Positions 1 through 8,329 are shown, numbered from the stretch's first letter. The stretch is DNA of 33,929 nucleotides from Micavibrio_C sp964577255 (GCA_964577255.1 CAZNYM010000020.1:1-33929); one strand, 5' to 3'. A program made the numbers and translations. Notes: generated from the sequence alone by a model not told the origin.

Positions 1-1
1 T

Positions 2-1324
2 ATCCTGCCCCTTTACATTCTCGATGAAAGCGACGCCGGCCCCTGGGCCATGGGTGCGGCAAGCCGCGTCTGGCTGCATCACAGCCTGGCGGCTTTGCAC
101 GGTTCGATCCGCGAGAGCATGGCATTTCGCGCCGGCCCGGCCCTTAAGGCCCTGCAGACTCTTATCAAAGAGACCGGCGCCAAAGCCGTCTTCTGGAATC
201 GCTGCTACGAGCCCTGGCGCGTCGCCCGCGACAAGGAGATAAAAAAAACGCTTGAGGCCGCCGGGATCGAAGTCAAAAGCTTCAACGGCGCCCTGCTGAA
301 CGAGCCATGGGAAGTCCTCAAGGATGACGGCACAGCTTACAAGGTCTTCACGCCCTATTTCCGCCGCGGCGTGCTGGGCCGGGGCGAGCCGCCCGCGCCA
401 CTGCCCGTCCCAAAGCAGGTCAACTGGCTGAAGATCGCCGCCGCCGGAAAGCTCGAGGGTTTGTCTCTCCTTCCCCGCGTTCCCTGGGACAAGCCGATGA
501 TCAAGCACTGGACCATCGGCGAAAAAGGCGCGCAGGAACGCTTCGCCAACTTTCTTGAACATGGGCTAAGAAATTACAAGGAAGGCCGCAATAACCCGAA
601 CCTGCCCCATGTCTCGCGCCTGTCGCCGTCGCTGCATTTCGGTGAAATCTCGCCGCGCGCGCTGTGGCACGCGGTGCGGGGGCGCATGGTCGCGGACAGG
701 CTTGAAACCGACGGCGATCACTTCCTGAGCGAACTGGGCTGGCGTGAATTTTCCCACAGCCTTCTTTATTACAACCCCGACCTGCCAGAAACACCGCTGC
801 AGAAGAAATTCGCCGCTTTCTCCTGGCGCGACGACGCGGAAGGCCTTGAACGCTGGAAGAAAGGCATGACCGGCTATCCTATCGTCGACGCCGGGATGCG
901 GGAATTGTGGCACACCGGCTGGATGCATAACCGGGTGCGCATGATCGTGGCCTCCTTCCTCATCAAGGATCTCCTCATACACTGGCGTGCGGGCGAGGCC
1001 TGGTTCTGGGACACGCTGTTCGACGCCAACCTCGCCAACAACGCTGCCAGCTGGCAATGGGTGGCGGGCTGCGGCGCCGACGCCGCCCCCTATTTCCGCA
1101 TCTTCAACCCGGTGGGCCAGGGTGAAAAATTCGATCCGCAGGGAGATTATGTCAGGAAATGGGTTCCGGAACTGCGCGACATACCCGGCTCCGGCGCGCA
1201 TCAGCCCCGGGAAAACGGTCTGAGCGCAAAAAGCGGCTATCCCGCACCCATGATCGATCATAAAATGGCACGCGCGCGCGCCTTGCAGGCTTTTGCGGAT
1301 TTAAAGGAAACTGCGGTATCCTGA
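2..1324 (+). CDS. phr: Class I deoxyribodipyrimidine photolyase, 5'-truncated by window edge
   Basis: DNA repair flavoenzyme that uses light energy to split cyclobutane pyrimidine dimers. The reading frame is open from base 2, and the residues before the first Met (ILPLYILDES...) match the N-terminal antenna domain of this family, so the true start lies left of the window. The C-terminal FAD domain carries the family signature around DANLANNAASWQWVAG, followed by GCGADAAPYFRIFNP, and then YVRKWVPEL near the end. The Trp-rich stretch is where the electron-transfer tryptophans of the family lie. About 440 residues are visible, compared with roughly 470 for the family. A cryptochrome cannot be fully excluded, but the intact signature favours repair. 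The next gene follows on the same strand after 65 nt. Confidence 0.93.
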   Translation: MLPLYILDESDAGPWAMGAASRVWLHHSLAALHGSIRESMAFRAGPALKALQTLIKETGAKAVFWNRCYEPWRVARDKEIKKTLEAAGIEVKSFNGALLNEPWEVLKDDGTAYKVFTPYFRRGVLGRGEPPAPLPVPKQVNWLKIAAAGKLEGLSLLPRVPWDKPMIKHWTIGEKGAQERFANFLEHGLRNYKEGRNNPNLPHVSRLSPSLHFGEISPRALWHAVRGRMVADRLETDGDHFLSELGWREFSHSLLYYNPDLPETPLQKKFAAFSWRDDAEGLERWKKGMTGYPIVDAGMRELWHTGWMHNRVRMIVASFLIKDLLIHWRAGEAWFWDTLFDANLANNAASWQWVAGCGADAAPYFRIFNPVGQGEKFDPQGDYVRKWVPELRDIPGSGAHQPRENGLSAKSGYPAPMIDHKMARARALQAFADLKETAVS

Positions 1325-1389
1325 GAGAGTGTAAAAGCGGCGCATATATCCGGCATTTGGCTTAAATTCAAGACAGTGAGGGTGGCTTC

Positions 1390-2310
1390 ATGACGGCATT
1401 TCCGACCTTACAGCGCGGTGAGACCGTGGGTATTTTCTCCCCTTCCAGCCGCACCGAGAAGGACGGCGTGGAAAAGGGCGCCGAAATCCTGCGCCAGGCG
1501 GGCTACACCGTCCATATCCATCCCTCCTCCTACAACTCTGAAAAATCATTCGCCGGCAAGCCCGAGGAACGCGCCCAGGCGCTTATGGAGCTATGGACAG
1601 ACTCCACCATCAAGGCCGTCATGTGCACGCGCGGCGGCAACGGCGCAGCCGACATGCTGGAATATCTCGATTTCAACCTGATGGCGACGCAGCCGAAAGT
1701 CCTGCTGGGGTTCAGCGACATCACCAGCCTGCTGCTGGCGGTCAACAAGTTCGCCAGCACCGTTACTTTCCACGGACCTGTAGTAAAGGGCATGGCGGGT
1801 GGCACTCACGAGCACGACGTGGCGCAGTGCTTCCGCCTGCTGTCCGGCATGGGCAACACCATCCCGCTCGAGGGCGGCACGATAGCCCATCCCGGTCGCG
1901 CCGAAGGCCGGATGATCGGCGGCAATCTCAGCCTGCTTGTCAGCATGCTGGGCACCGGCTACGAGCCCGATTTTCAGGATTCGATCCTGTTCCTCGAGGA
2001 TTGCGACGACGAAGCCTCGCGCTTCCACCGCATGGCCGGGCAGCTTTACCGTGCCAGCGTCTTCAGCCAGATCAAGGGTCTGGTGCTGGGTCAGTTCACC
2101 GACATCCACGAGACAGGAAAGATTCCCTTCGAGATGACAATTGCCGAGATTTTTGAATCCTACCTGCAGCGCGCCAAATTCGCCGGTCCGCTGGTGACGG
2201 GCGCCCCGTTCGGCCACGGCCAACGCAACATCACCCTGCCGGTCGGCGCGCGGGTCACGCTTTCGGCGGAAGGCGACCTGCCCGGCCTGATCCTGCCGCC
2301 CCGGCCCTAG
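1390..2310 (+). CDS. ldcA: LD-carboxypeptidase (peptidase family S66)
   Basis: Serine peptidase expected to remove the terminal D-Ala from tetrapeptide muropeptides during murein recycling in the cytoplasm. The 306-residue length is normal for the family. The S66 catalytic residues are recognisable: nucleophile Ser109 in GFSDIT, Glu203 in FLEDCDD and His276 in PFGHGQRN. The N-terminal GIFSPSSR and CTRGGNG (79-85) motifs are also typical. The ATG is preceded by GAGG with 8 nt spacing. The MccF microcin-immunity proteins share this fold, so substrate is inferred from family majority. Its TAG stop shares the four bases CTAG with the stop of the convergent ratA gene. Confidence 0.88.
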   Translation: MTAFPTLQRGETVGIFSPSSRTEKDGVEKGAEILRQAGYTVHIHPSSYNSEKSFAGKPEERAQALMELWTDSTIKAVMCTRGGNGAADMLEYLDFNLMATQPKVLLGFSDITSLLLAVNKFASTVTFHGPVVKGMAGGTHEHDVAQCFRLLSGMGNTIPLEGGTIAHPGRAEGRMIGGNLSLLVSMLGTGYEPDFQDSILFLEDCDDEASRFHRMAGQLYRASVFSQIKGLVLGQFTDIHETGKIPFEMTIAEIFESYLQRAKFAGPLVTGAPFGHGQRNITLPVGARVTLSAEGDLPGLILPPRP

Positions 2311-2738
2311 CCGTACAACGCCCGCGCCCGCTCCTCGAACGCCCGCACCATGCGGCGTACCGCTTCGTTGAAAAACACACCCATCAGGTTGCGGAATACC
2401 GGGTTCCTAAACTCGAAATCGACATAAAAATCGACAATGCAGCCGTTTTTTTTGTCCGGGATGAAGCGCCAGTGGTTGGAAAGATATTTCATCGGCCCGG
2501 AGAGATATTCGACATGGATATGATCGGGCCGGTTGACGGTCACGCGCGATGAGAATTTCTCCCGCGCCATTTTGTAACCAATGACGAGATCGGCATAAAA
2601 AACATCGCCTTCGCGCCTGGTGATCCGGCTCGCCAGGCACCAGGGCAGAAAGTCGGGATAAAGCTCGACCCCCGCGACCAGATCGAACATCTGCGCGGGG
2701 GCATAGGGCAAAGCGCGTTTTTCGGCATGGGTAGGCAA
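2307..2738 (-). CDS. ratA: RatA/COQ10-type SRPBCC (START-like) protein
   Basis: Small START-fold protein of the Coq10/RatA family, thought to bind or chaperone ubiquinone; the E. coli member was also described as a ribosome-associating toxin. At 143 residues it is typical. Visible motifs are LFDLVAGVELYPDFLPWC-like (seen here as MFDLVAGVELYP), the YKMAREKFSSRV strand and the C-terminal helix with FNEAVRRMVRAFEERA. I chose the TTG at 2736-2738 because it is preceded by GGAGAGAG with 7 nt spacing and gives the MPTHAEKR start expected of homologues; an upstream ATG at 2795 would add 19 residues without homology. It follows the protease gene in the minus-strand block. Location next to lipA is usual in alphaproteobacteria. 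Confidence 0.85.
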   Translation of the reverse strand: MPTHAEKRALPYAPAQMFDLVAGVELYPDFLPWCLASRITRREGDVFYADLVIGYKMAREKFSSRVTVNRPDHIHVEYLSGPMKYLSNHWRFIPDKKNGCIVDFYVDFEFRNPVFRNLMGVFFNEAVRRMVRAFEERARALYG

Positions 2739-2745
2739 GGCGCGA

Positions 2746-2753
2746 CTCTCTCC
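2746..2753 (-). promoter_or_regulatory. Shine-Dalgarno selecting a TTG start for ratA
   Basis: On the minus strand this reads GGAGAGAG, followed by a 7-nt spacer and TTG. It decides the start of ratA in favour of the rare TTG over the ATG 57 nt upstream. Confidence 0.6.
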
Positions 2754-2802
2754 GTCATCCCCCTCAGAATGACAGAATTCGGCACAGACCTGCAATCGTC
2801 AA

Positions 2803-3957
2803 TTATTTAGGTGCAGGCGTGGGTGCGGGAGCCTTGGGAGGCTCGGGTAGCTCAATAGCCGTGGTCTGCTTGCGCCTACCTACGCGCACATCGATAATGA
2901 GTGGCTTGCCGCCGCTACCCTCGCGCCAGACTTCAACCTTGGCGATGTTGCCGGCGAAGGTCCCTCCGATCGCGCGAGTCAGCTCCATAATCTCATTGAC
3001 CGGCTTACCGTTGACGGCGGTTACAATATCGCCGGCTTTCACGCCCGCTTTCTCGCCCGGACCACCGGGTTCAACGCCCTGGATCAGGATGCCCCGCAGA
3101 TCGGCACGCCCGGCTTTCTGAGCCGCCTCCTCGGTAGGAATAGTTATCTGCGCACCCATAAAACCCCAATCCACTTCGCCTTTCTCGATCAGAATGGCAG
3201 CCACTTTCATAACCTGGTTGATAGGTATCGCAAAGCCAAGACCGACGGAGCCTCCTGAATTCGAATATATCGAGCTATTGACACCCACAACCTGACCGGC
3301 CGCATTGAACAAAGGGCCGCCGGAGTTTCCCGGATTGATAGGCGTATCGGTCTGTATCAGGTCGTCGTACTTTCCCATCGTGGCTCTGTTCATGGCGGAA
3401 ACGACCCCGACGGTCAGGGTGTATTTCAGCCCGAAAGGGTGGCCGATAGCAAAAACATCCTCGCCTACTCGCACTTTGTCGCTGTCACCCAGAACGGCTT
3501 GCTGCAAAGTTTTTCCCGCGGGAATCTCCAGAACAGCCACATCTGTCAGGTCGTCCTTTCCGATGAGCTTGGCAGACACGCTCCGGCGGTCGTCGTCGTG
3601 CATATTGACCTTGATCTCCTTGCACTTGCCAGCAACGTGGGCATTGGTGACGATATGGCGTTTTACGCTGTCGATGACAATTCCCGTTCCTGTTCCCAGC
3701 TGCGGCTTGGGGGGGGCTTCCACTCCGGGCGCTCCAGGCACTGCAGGGGCTTTCGGCGCGGGGGGCAGCATAAATGGCGCGGCGGCATCCTCTTTGTTAT
3801 CCTGATTGTTGCAGGTGATATGAACCACGGTGGGCTTGACGCGATCCACCACATCGGGAAGGTTCGGTATCATATGCGATTCAACCGGCGCGGCGGCCCC
3901 GAAGGCGATCGCCATGCTCAAAGTGGAATACGCGCGCTTAGCGGTGATGGAATCCAT
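2803..3957 (-). CDS. Do/DegP-like periplasmic serine protease with one PDZ domain
   Basis: Trypsin-like protease of the HtrA family, expected to degrade or chaperone misfolded envelope proteins. The catalytic triad is complete: His107 in TNAHVAG, Asp139 in DLTDVAVL and Ser212 in NPGNSGGPL. A single PDZ domain follows, with GILIQGVEPGGPGEKAGVKAGD around 290-315. The N-terminus has a weak hydrophobic segment (about 12-24, ending AAAP) that may be a signal peptide. Between residues 58 and 88 there is a Pro/Ala-rich insert, and the C-terminus is a PAPTPAPK tail. With one PDZ it is closer to DegS/HhoB-type than DegP (two PDZ). AGGGAC lies 6 nt before the ATG. Substrate is unknown. Confidence 0.88.
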   Translation of the reverse strand: MDSITAKRAYSTLSMAIAFGAAAPVESHMIPNLPDVVDRVKPTVVHITCNNQDNKEDAAAPFMLPPAPKAPAVPGAPGVEAPPKPQLGTGTGIVIDSVKRHIVTNAHVAGKCKEIKVNMHDDDRRSVSAKLIGKDDLTDVAVLEIPAGKTLQQAVLGDSDKVRVGEDVFAIGHPFGLKYTLTVGVVSAMNRATMGKYDDLIQTDTPINPGNSGGPLFNAAGQVVGVNSSIYSNSGGSVGLGFAIPINQVMKVAAILIEKGEVDWGFMGAQITIPTEEAAQKAGRADLRGILIQGVEPGGPGEKAGVKAGDIVTAVNGKPVNEIMELTRAIGGTFAGNIAKVEVWREGSGGKPLIIDVRVGRRKQTTAIELPEPPKAPAPTPAPK

Positions 3958-4046
3958 GATAAAGTCCCTGTCGTTTGAATTTTTTCTAAATTAAGACAGA
4001 GGCTAAAGATAAATAAAGCCCGGGGCAAGGTATTTTTGCGGGATAT

Positions 4047-5009
4047 TTATTCGACCGCGACTGCCAGCTTTTCCGCCCGGGCGGCACGCAGGCGGGCGAA
4101 ATCGTCCCCGGCGTGGTAGCTGGAGCGGGTCAGCGGCGTGGCCGAAACCATCAGGAATCCCTTGGCCCGAGCCATGCGCTCCAGGCCCGCGAACTCCTCC
4201 GGCGTCCAGAAATGCATGACCGGCGCGTGCTTGGGCGTGGGCTGCAGATACTGGCCCACGGTCAGGAAATCGACGTCGGCGGCGCGCAGATCGTCCATCA
4301 CCTGCCCTACTTCTTCTTTCGTCTCGCCCAGCCCGACCATCATGCCGGACTTGGTGAAGATGGAGGGGTCGACCTCTTTCACGCGCTGCAGCAAACGCAG
4401 GGAGCGGAAATAGCGCGCGCCGGGGCGGATGGTGGGGTAAAGCCGGGGCACGGTTTCAAGATTGTGATTGAACACATCCGGTTTCGCGCGGATGACGGCG
4501 TCGATCGCGTCCATGTTGCCGCGGAAATCGCCGGGCAGGATCTCGATGGTGGTGGCGGGCGATTTGAAGCGGATGGCGCCGATGGTTTTAACGAAATGCT
4601 CGGCCCCACTGTCAGTAAGGTCATCACGGTCGACCGAGGTGACCACGACATGGTTCAGATCCATCTGCTCGACCGCCACGCCCACGCGCAGCGGCTCGTA
4701 CTGATCCAGGTCGCCCGGCTTGCCGGTGGCGACGTTGCAGAACGAGCAGGCCCGCGTGCACACCTCCCCCATGATCATGAAGGTGGCGTGTTTCTTGTCC
4801 CAGCATTCGCCGATATTGGGGCAGCCCGCCTCCTCGCACACCGTGTTCAGCTTGAGCTTGTGCACGACCTCGCGGGTTTCGTGGTAAACCTTGCCCTGCG
4901 GTGCGCGCACACGGATCCAGTCCGGCTTCCTGCCCATCGGGCGGTCCGGGTTTTTCTGCTTTTCGGGGTGGCGGCGGGCCTTGTCGAGGAGATCCGGGTT
5001 GTAGGTCAT
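4047..5009 (-). CDS. lipA: Lipoyl synthase (radical SAM)
   Basis: Inserts two sulfurs into protein-bound octanoyl groups to make lipoate, the cofactor of the E2 and E1-beta lipoyl domains encoded further upstream. Both iron-sulfur clusters are accounted for: the auxiliary cluster Cys58, Cys63 and Cys69 in CEEAGCPNIGEC, and the radical-SAM CxxxCxxC at Cys84, Cys88 and Cys91 in CTRACSFC. The C-terminal RSSY motif supplies the conserved Ser ligand. At 320 residues it is of normal length. The ATG has only a weak AGAAG upstream. The gene lies 62 nt after a small acetyltransferase gene; clustering with the pyruvate dehydrogenase genes is functionally sensible. Confidence 0.97.
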   Translation of the reverse strand: MTYNPDLLDKARRHPEKQKNPDRPMGRKPDWIRVRAPQGKVYHETREVVHKLKLNTVCEEAGCPNIGECWDKKHATFMIMGEVCTRACSFCNVATGKPGDLDQYEPLRVGVAVEQMDLNHVVVTSVDRDDLTDSGAEHFVKTIGAIRFKSPATTIEILPGDFRGNMDAIDAVIRAKPDVFNHNLETVPRLYPTIRPGARYFRSLRLLQRVKEVDPSIFTKSGMMVGLGETKEEVGQVMDDLRAADVDFLTVGQYLQPTPKHAPVMHFWTPEEFAGLERMARAKGFLMVSATPLTRSSYHAGDDFARLRAARAEKLAVAVE

Positions 5010-5071
5010 GCGCTTCTTTTACCATGAAGTCGGGGCCGGAACGATAATTTTGGCTCCGACCTGGCTTATTT

Positions 5072-5344
5072 TTACATATTCACAGAGATCAGATGTTTGA
5101 TCTCCGGGTGCCGCCGCGCCCAGGACACGGCATAGCCGCAGATCGGGTAGACCTTCAGCCCTTCGGCCCGGGCATAGGCGAAAATGTCCTCCATCAGCTG
5201 CCCGGCTGCGCCGGTGCCGCGCAGGGGCTCGGGTGCCTCAACATATTTGATGACCAGCGTATCGCCCCGCCGGTCGTAATCGGCGAAGACCGTGTGTGCG
5301 CCCACGGCATGTTCGAAACGGCTTTTATCTTTGTTGTCGTGCAT
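5072..5344 (-). CDS. Small YidJ/YjdJ-type GNAT acetyltransferase
   Basis: A 90-residue acetyltransferase-fold protein of the compact subfamily that has only the central part of the GNAT domain. The acetyl-CoA loop is seen as LRGTGAAGQLM (41-51), and the C-terminal YPICGYAVSWARRHPE (66-81) is the usual signature of this subfamily. The acceptor substrate is unknown for these proteins. It starts 8 nt after the stop of the HAD hydrolase gene, so the two are probably co-transcribed. The short length is normal for the subfamily and not a truncation. Confidence 0.8.
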   Translation of the reverse strand: MHDNKDKSRFEHAVGAHTVFADYDRRGDTLVIKYVEAPEPLRGTGAAGQLMEDIFAYARAEGLKVYPICGYAVSWARRHPEIKHLISVNM

Positions 5345-5352
5345 GTCTCGCT

Positions 5353-5985
5353 CTAGCTGGTCAGGATACTCTTCACGTAGGGACTGTCATGTAAATTTCC
5401 AGCGTTCAGAAACTCAACTGCTTCCCAGCCGCGCGCCCGCGCGCCCTCTATGACATTCGGCGTATCGTCGAAAAATATGGGTTTTTCACCCGGTGGCAAA
5501 GACAGCCTGTCTTCAATGAACTCAAAATATTCCCTAGCCGGCTTCAGATGACCAATCCTGGCGGAATAAAAAATATCTTCAAAATACGCATTCAATCCCA
5601 AGTTCGTCATAAGATAGCGTGCACGGTTATGTTCCTGGTTCGTGGCAATAAACAGCCTGACCTTACCGCTTTCCTTCAGGGTTTTGATTTTATCCAAGAG
5701 ATCGTGGTTGAGATAAGAATCGTTCTTAAGCCAGTAGTTAATGAATGTCTGCGGATCGCAATCGGAGCCAAGATCCGGCAAAACAGCTGATAGAGATTCT
5801 CTCAAATCCCTTTTGCCAATGATGACTTCCCGAACGAAAGGGCCAAAGATAAATTCTCTCTTGAAACGCTCGCGGTCGATTCCGAAATCCCGCATGAGAT
5901 TTTCATCCCAGCATCTCCGCAGTTCCGACCGTGCGTGATAGCCATGAACCAAAACGCCATCAACATCGAACAAAACCGCACGCAT
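5353..5985 (-). CDS. HAD-superfamily hydrolase
   Basis: Phosphatase-like hydrolase of the haloacid dehalogenase superfamily with all four motifs: Asp7 and Asp9 in LFDVDGV (nucleophile and acid/base), Thr115-Asn116 in IATN, Lys148 in HLKPAREYF and Asp173-Asp174 in FFDDTPNV. The helical cap sits between residues 15 and 90, as in subclass I enzymes. The 210-residue length is normal. Substrate cannot be predicted. It begins 18 nt after the lpd stop, in the same transcription direction, with AAGGGAC and AAGG close to the ATG. It is visibly AT-richer than lpd, which may mean a different history. Confidence 0.8.
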   Translation of the reverse strand: MRAVLFDVDGVLVHGYHARSELRRCWDENLMRDFGIDRERFKREFIFGPFVREVIIGKRDLRESLSAVLPDLGSDCDPQTFINYWLKNDSYLNHDLLDKIKTLKESGKVRLFIATNQEHNRARYLMTNLGLNAYFEDIFYSARIGHLKPAREYFEFIEDRLSLPPGEKPIFFDDTPNVIEGARARGWEAVEFLNAGNLHDSPYVKSILTS

Positions 5986-6003
5986 CGCCTTGTCCCTTCA
6001 ATG

Positions 6004-7404
6004 TCAGAAATGCACGGCACGGCCATAGGCCGACAGCACGCTTTCATGCATCATTTCGCTTAGGGTCGGATGCGGGAAGATCGCGTGCATGAAATCGAGC
6101 TCGGTCGCTTCCATGCTCTTGCCGACGACGAAGCCCTGGATCAGTTCGGTCACTTCCGCACCGATCATATGCGCGCCCAGAAGCTCGCCGGTTTTGGCGT
6201 CGAATACGGTTTTGACCAGGCCCTCGGGCTCGCCCAGCGCGATCGCCTTGCCATTGCCGATGAAGGGGAAGCGGCCGACCTTGACGCTGTAGCCGGCGGC
6301 TTTGGCTTTGGCTTCCGTCAGGCCGACCGAGGCCACCTGCGGATGACAATAGGTGCAGCCCGGGATATTCTCGCGCTTCATCGGGTGTACATCCTTCTGC
6401 CCCGCCAGTTTTTCGACGCAGATGATTCCCTCGTGCGAAGCTTTGTGCGCCAGCCACGGCGCGCCCGCCACGTCGCCGATCGCATACACGCCCGGCTCTC
6501 CGGTTTTCAGGTATTCGTCGGTGACGATCTGGCCTTTCTCGATTTTGACTTTTGTTTTTTCCAGACCCAGATTTTCGGTGTTGGCAACGATTCCTACCGC
6601 CATGATGACGCGGTCGACCGTCAGCTTTTCCACCTTGCCCGCGATTTCAATATGCGCGGTGACGTTGTTCGCACCTTTTTCAAGCTTCGTGACTTTCACC
6701 CCGGTCATGATCTTCATGCCCTGCTTTTCAAACTGCTTGCGAGCCAGGGCCGAGATTTCTTCGTCCTCCACCGGCATGACGCGGTCCATCACCTCGGCCA
6801 CCGTCACTTCGGCGCCCAGCGTGCGGTAGAAACTGGCGAATTCGATGCCGATCGCCCCCGACCCCACCACCAGCAGGGATTTCGGCATGACGTCGGGCAC
6901 CATGGCTTCGCGGTAGGTCCAGACCAGCTTGCCGTCGGGCTCGAGCCCCGGCAGCACCCGCGCCCGCGCCCCGGTGGCGATGATGATGTGTTTGGCCGCC
7001 AACGTGTCGGTGAGCTTGTTATCCTTCTCTACGGTAACCCTGCCCGCGCCGGCCAGTTTGCCCCAGCCATCGAACACCGTAACCTTGTTCTTTTTCAGAA
7101 GATGGCCAATGCCACCGGAAAGCTGCTTCGAGACCTTGCGCGAACGTTCAACTACTTTCTTAAGATCAAATGATATTCCTTTGACAGATAATCCAAATTC
7201 ATCAGCATGATTCATCAGATGATAGACTTCGGCTGAGCGCAGCAGCGCCTTGGTCGGAATGCAGCCCCAGTTCAGGCAGATGCCGCCCAGGTGGTTCGCC
7301 TCCACCACGGCGGTCTTGAGCCCCAGCTGGGCCGCGCGGATGGCCGCGACATAGCCCCCCGGCCCCGCACCAATCACGACAATGTCAAAGGAATGTTCGG
7401 CCAT
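6004..7404 (-). CDS. lpd: Dihydrolipoamide dehydrogenase (E3)
   Basis: FAD enzyme that reoxidises dihydrolipoyl groups of the pyruvate dehydrogenase complex and passes electrons to NAD+. The FAD site is GAGPGGYVAAI (12-22). The redox disulfide is Cys43/Cys48 in GGICLNWGCIPTK. The NAD site is VVGSGAIGIEF, and the second FAD motif is AIGDVAGAPWLAHKA. The active-site His445-Glu450 pair lies in HPTLSE. At 466 residues it is complete. It starts 4 nt after the stop of the small lipoprotein gene and shows no clear Shine-Dalgarno, so translation may be coupled to that gene. The pdhA-pdhB-pdhC genes are upstream in the same block, separated by the kinase cluster. Confidence 0.97.
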   Translation of the reverse strand: MAEHSFDIVVIGAGPGGYVAAIRAAQLGLKTAVVEANHLGGICLNWGCIPTKALLRSAEVYHLMNHADEFGLSVKGISFDLKKVVERSRKVSKQLSGGIGHLLKKNKVTVFDGWGKLAGAGRVTVEKDNKLTDTLAAKHIIIATGARARVLPGLEPDGKLVWTYREAMVPDVMPKSLLVVGSGAIGIEFASFYRTLGAEVTVAEVMDRVMPVEDEEISALARKQFEKQGMKIMTGVKVTKLEKGANNVTAHIEIAGKVEKLTVDRVIMAVGIVANTENLGLEKTKVKIEKGQIVTDEYLKTGEPGVYAIGDVAGAPWLAHKASHEGIICVEKLAGQKDVHPMKRENIPGCTYCHPQVASVGLTEAKAKAAGYSVKVGRFPFIGNGKAIALGEPEGLVKTVFDAKTGELLGAHMIGAEVTELIQGFVVGKSMEATELDFMHAIFPHPTLSEMMHESVLSAYGRAVHF

Positions 7405-7408
7405 TCTG

Positions 7409-7591
7409 TTAGCACCAGCCTTTCATGTGGTGGCCGGGCGGGCAGTGATCCTTGGAGCCAGCCTTTTTGTTGTCCTGATCGCTGACCTCGACTTTATAGC
7501 CGTCGCCTTCGACTTTGACCTTGTCGGGACCGTTGGTCATGCAGGCGGACAGGGAAAGAAGCGCGGCAGCGCAAAGAATTGTATATTTCAT
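7409..7591 (-). CDS. Tiny lipoprotein with C-terminal CPPGHHMKGWC motif
   Basis: A 60-residue protein of unknown function. It has a lipoprotein signal peptide with lipobox LSAC, Cys17 being the predicted lipidation site, so it should be anchored in the cell envelope. The mature part is charged and ends with Cys-Pro-Pro-Gly-His-His-Met-Lys-Gly-Trp-Cys, whose two Cys and two His could bind metal or form a disulfide (inference). A strong Shine-Dalgarno, AGGAG, precedes the ATG, but it is covered by a perfect hairpin at 7593-7619. It lies between the last kinase-like gene (33 nt away) and lpd (4 nt away). Confidence 0.72.
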   Translation of the reverse strand: MKYTILCAAALLSLSACMTNGPDKVKVEGDGYKVEVSDQDNKKAGSKDHCPPGHHMKGWC

Positions 7592-7592
7592 A

Positions 7593-7619
7593 ATATCTCC
7601 TATGCTGGACAGGAGATAT
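7593..7619 (-). promoter_or_regulatory. Hairpin sequestering the Shine-Dalgarno of the small lipoprotein gene
   Basis: In the minus-strand transcript, ATATCTCCT (7619-7611), a 9-nt loop and AGGAGATAT (7601-7593) form a perfect 9-bp stem. The 3' arm contains the AGGAG ribosome binding site of the gene whose ATG is at 7591. There is no T-run, so it is not a terminator. The geometry is that of a translational switch such as an RNA thermometer; that role is inference. Confidence 0.5.
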
Positions 7620-7624
7620 ATCTA

Positions 7625-8323
7625 CTATCCCGCCGCCTGCAGGGCAACACCCTCGGGCGCGGGCAACCCCTTGCGCACAAGATAAGCAGCGCGGTCGAAA
7701 GCGCCGCTGCCCTGCTCCAGACGGTCGAGCAGGGTCTCATAAACGTCGTTCAGATAAGGCAGATGGCTGAAATCGACGATTTCGGAATTCAGGCGCAAAA
7801 CCGCACCGCCCCGCTGCTCGTAATCGTCCACCAGCATACCGGTGTAAAAGCTCATTTCATGCAGATATTCGACCGTCAGCCGTTTTTCAAAGGCGCGATC
7901 GGGCTCCTGCTGCATGCGTTTTTGGATCCGGTCGAACTGCGTCTGCGGGCTGCAGTCGAGATAGACCAGCAGATCGGGCGGCCCCAGCTTGCGGCGCAGA
8001 TATTCGATCTGCCGCACCGCCAGATCCAGCGCCTCGACGTCGCTCTTCAGATGCATACGGGCATAAGCGTGCTCGACCAGCAGGCTGCTGTCGCAGACAT
8101 AGATTTCGGCGGGATCGCAGGCCTGCTCCTCGATCGCCGCGCCGCGTGAAAGGATGAACGCCATCTGCACATAAAATCCCTTGCCCGCGCCCTCGGGAAA
8201 CTGCCGGTCCTTATAGGGAACATCGGCCAGGTTTTCGGCGATCGCCACCATGCCCCGGCTCCGCAGATAGCGGGAGAGTGTTGTTTTGCCGGCGGCAATC
8301 GATCCTGCAAGCTCGATGCGCAT
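7625..8323 (-). CDS. Deoxynucleoside kinase-like protein, paralogue 1
   Basis: P-loop kinase of the deoxynucleoside kinase family (dGK/dAK/dNK type), which phosphorylates salvaged deoxynucleosides in the cytoplasm. The P-loop is GSIAAGKT (7-14). Glu30 in AIAENL fits the catalytic base of the family, and Gln53 in VQMAFILSR fits the base-binding Gln. YLDCSPQTQFDRIQKR (121-136) leads into the lid. The D/E-R-S motif is replaced by Asp78-Ser-Ser, lacking Arg. At 232 residues it is slightly long because of a C-terminal tail. It starts 6 nt after paralogue 2 and is the most divergent of the three. Substrate unknown; a non-nucleoside role is possible. Confidence 0.72.
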   Translation of the reverse strand: MRIELAGSIAAGKTTLSRYLRSRGMVAIAENLADVPYKDRQFPEGAGKGFYVQMAFILSRGAAIEEQACDPAEIYVCDSSLLVEHAYARMHLKSDVEALDLAVRQIEYLRRKLGPPDLLVYLDCSPQTQFDRIQKRMQQEPDRAFEKRLTVEYLHEMSFYTGMLVDDYEQRGGAVLRLNSEIVDFSHLPYLNDVYETLLDRLEQGSGAFDRAAYLVRKGLPAPEGVALQAAG

Positions 8324-8329
8324 GGGTGC

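Noticed and set aside
2754..2773. GTCAT ... ATGAC inverted repeat upstream of ratA, reminiscent of dispersed palindromic elements
   Set aside because: Arms of 5 bp only and no second copy found in the window; it also overlaps the ratA ribosome binding region.
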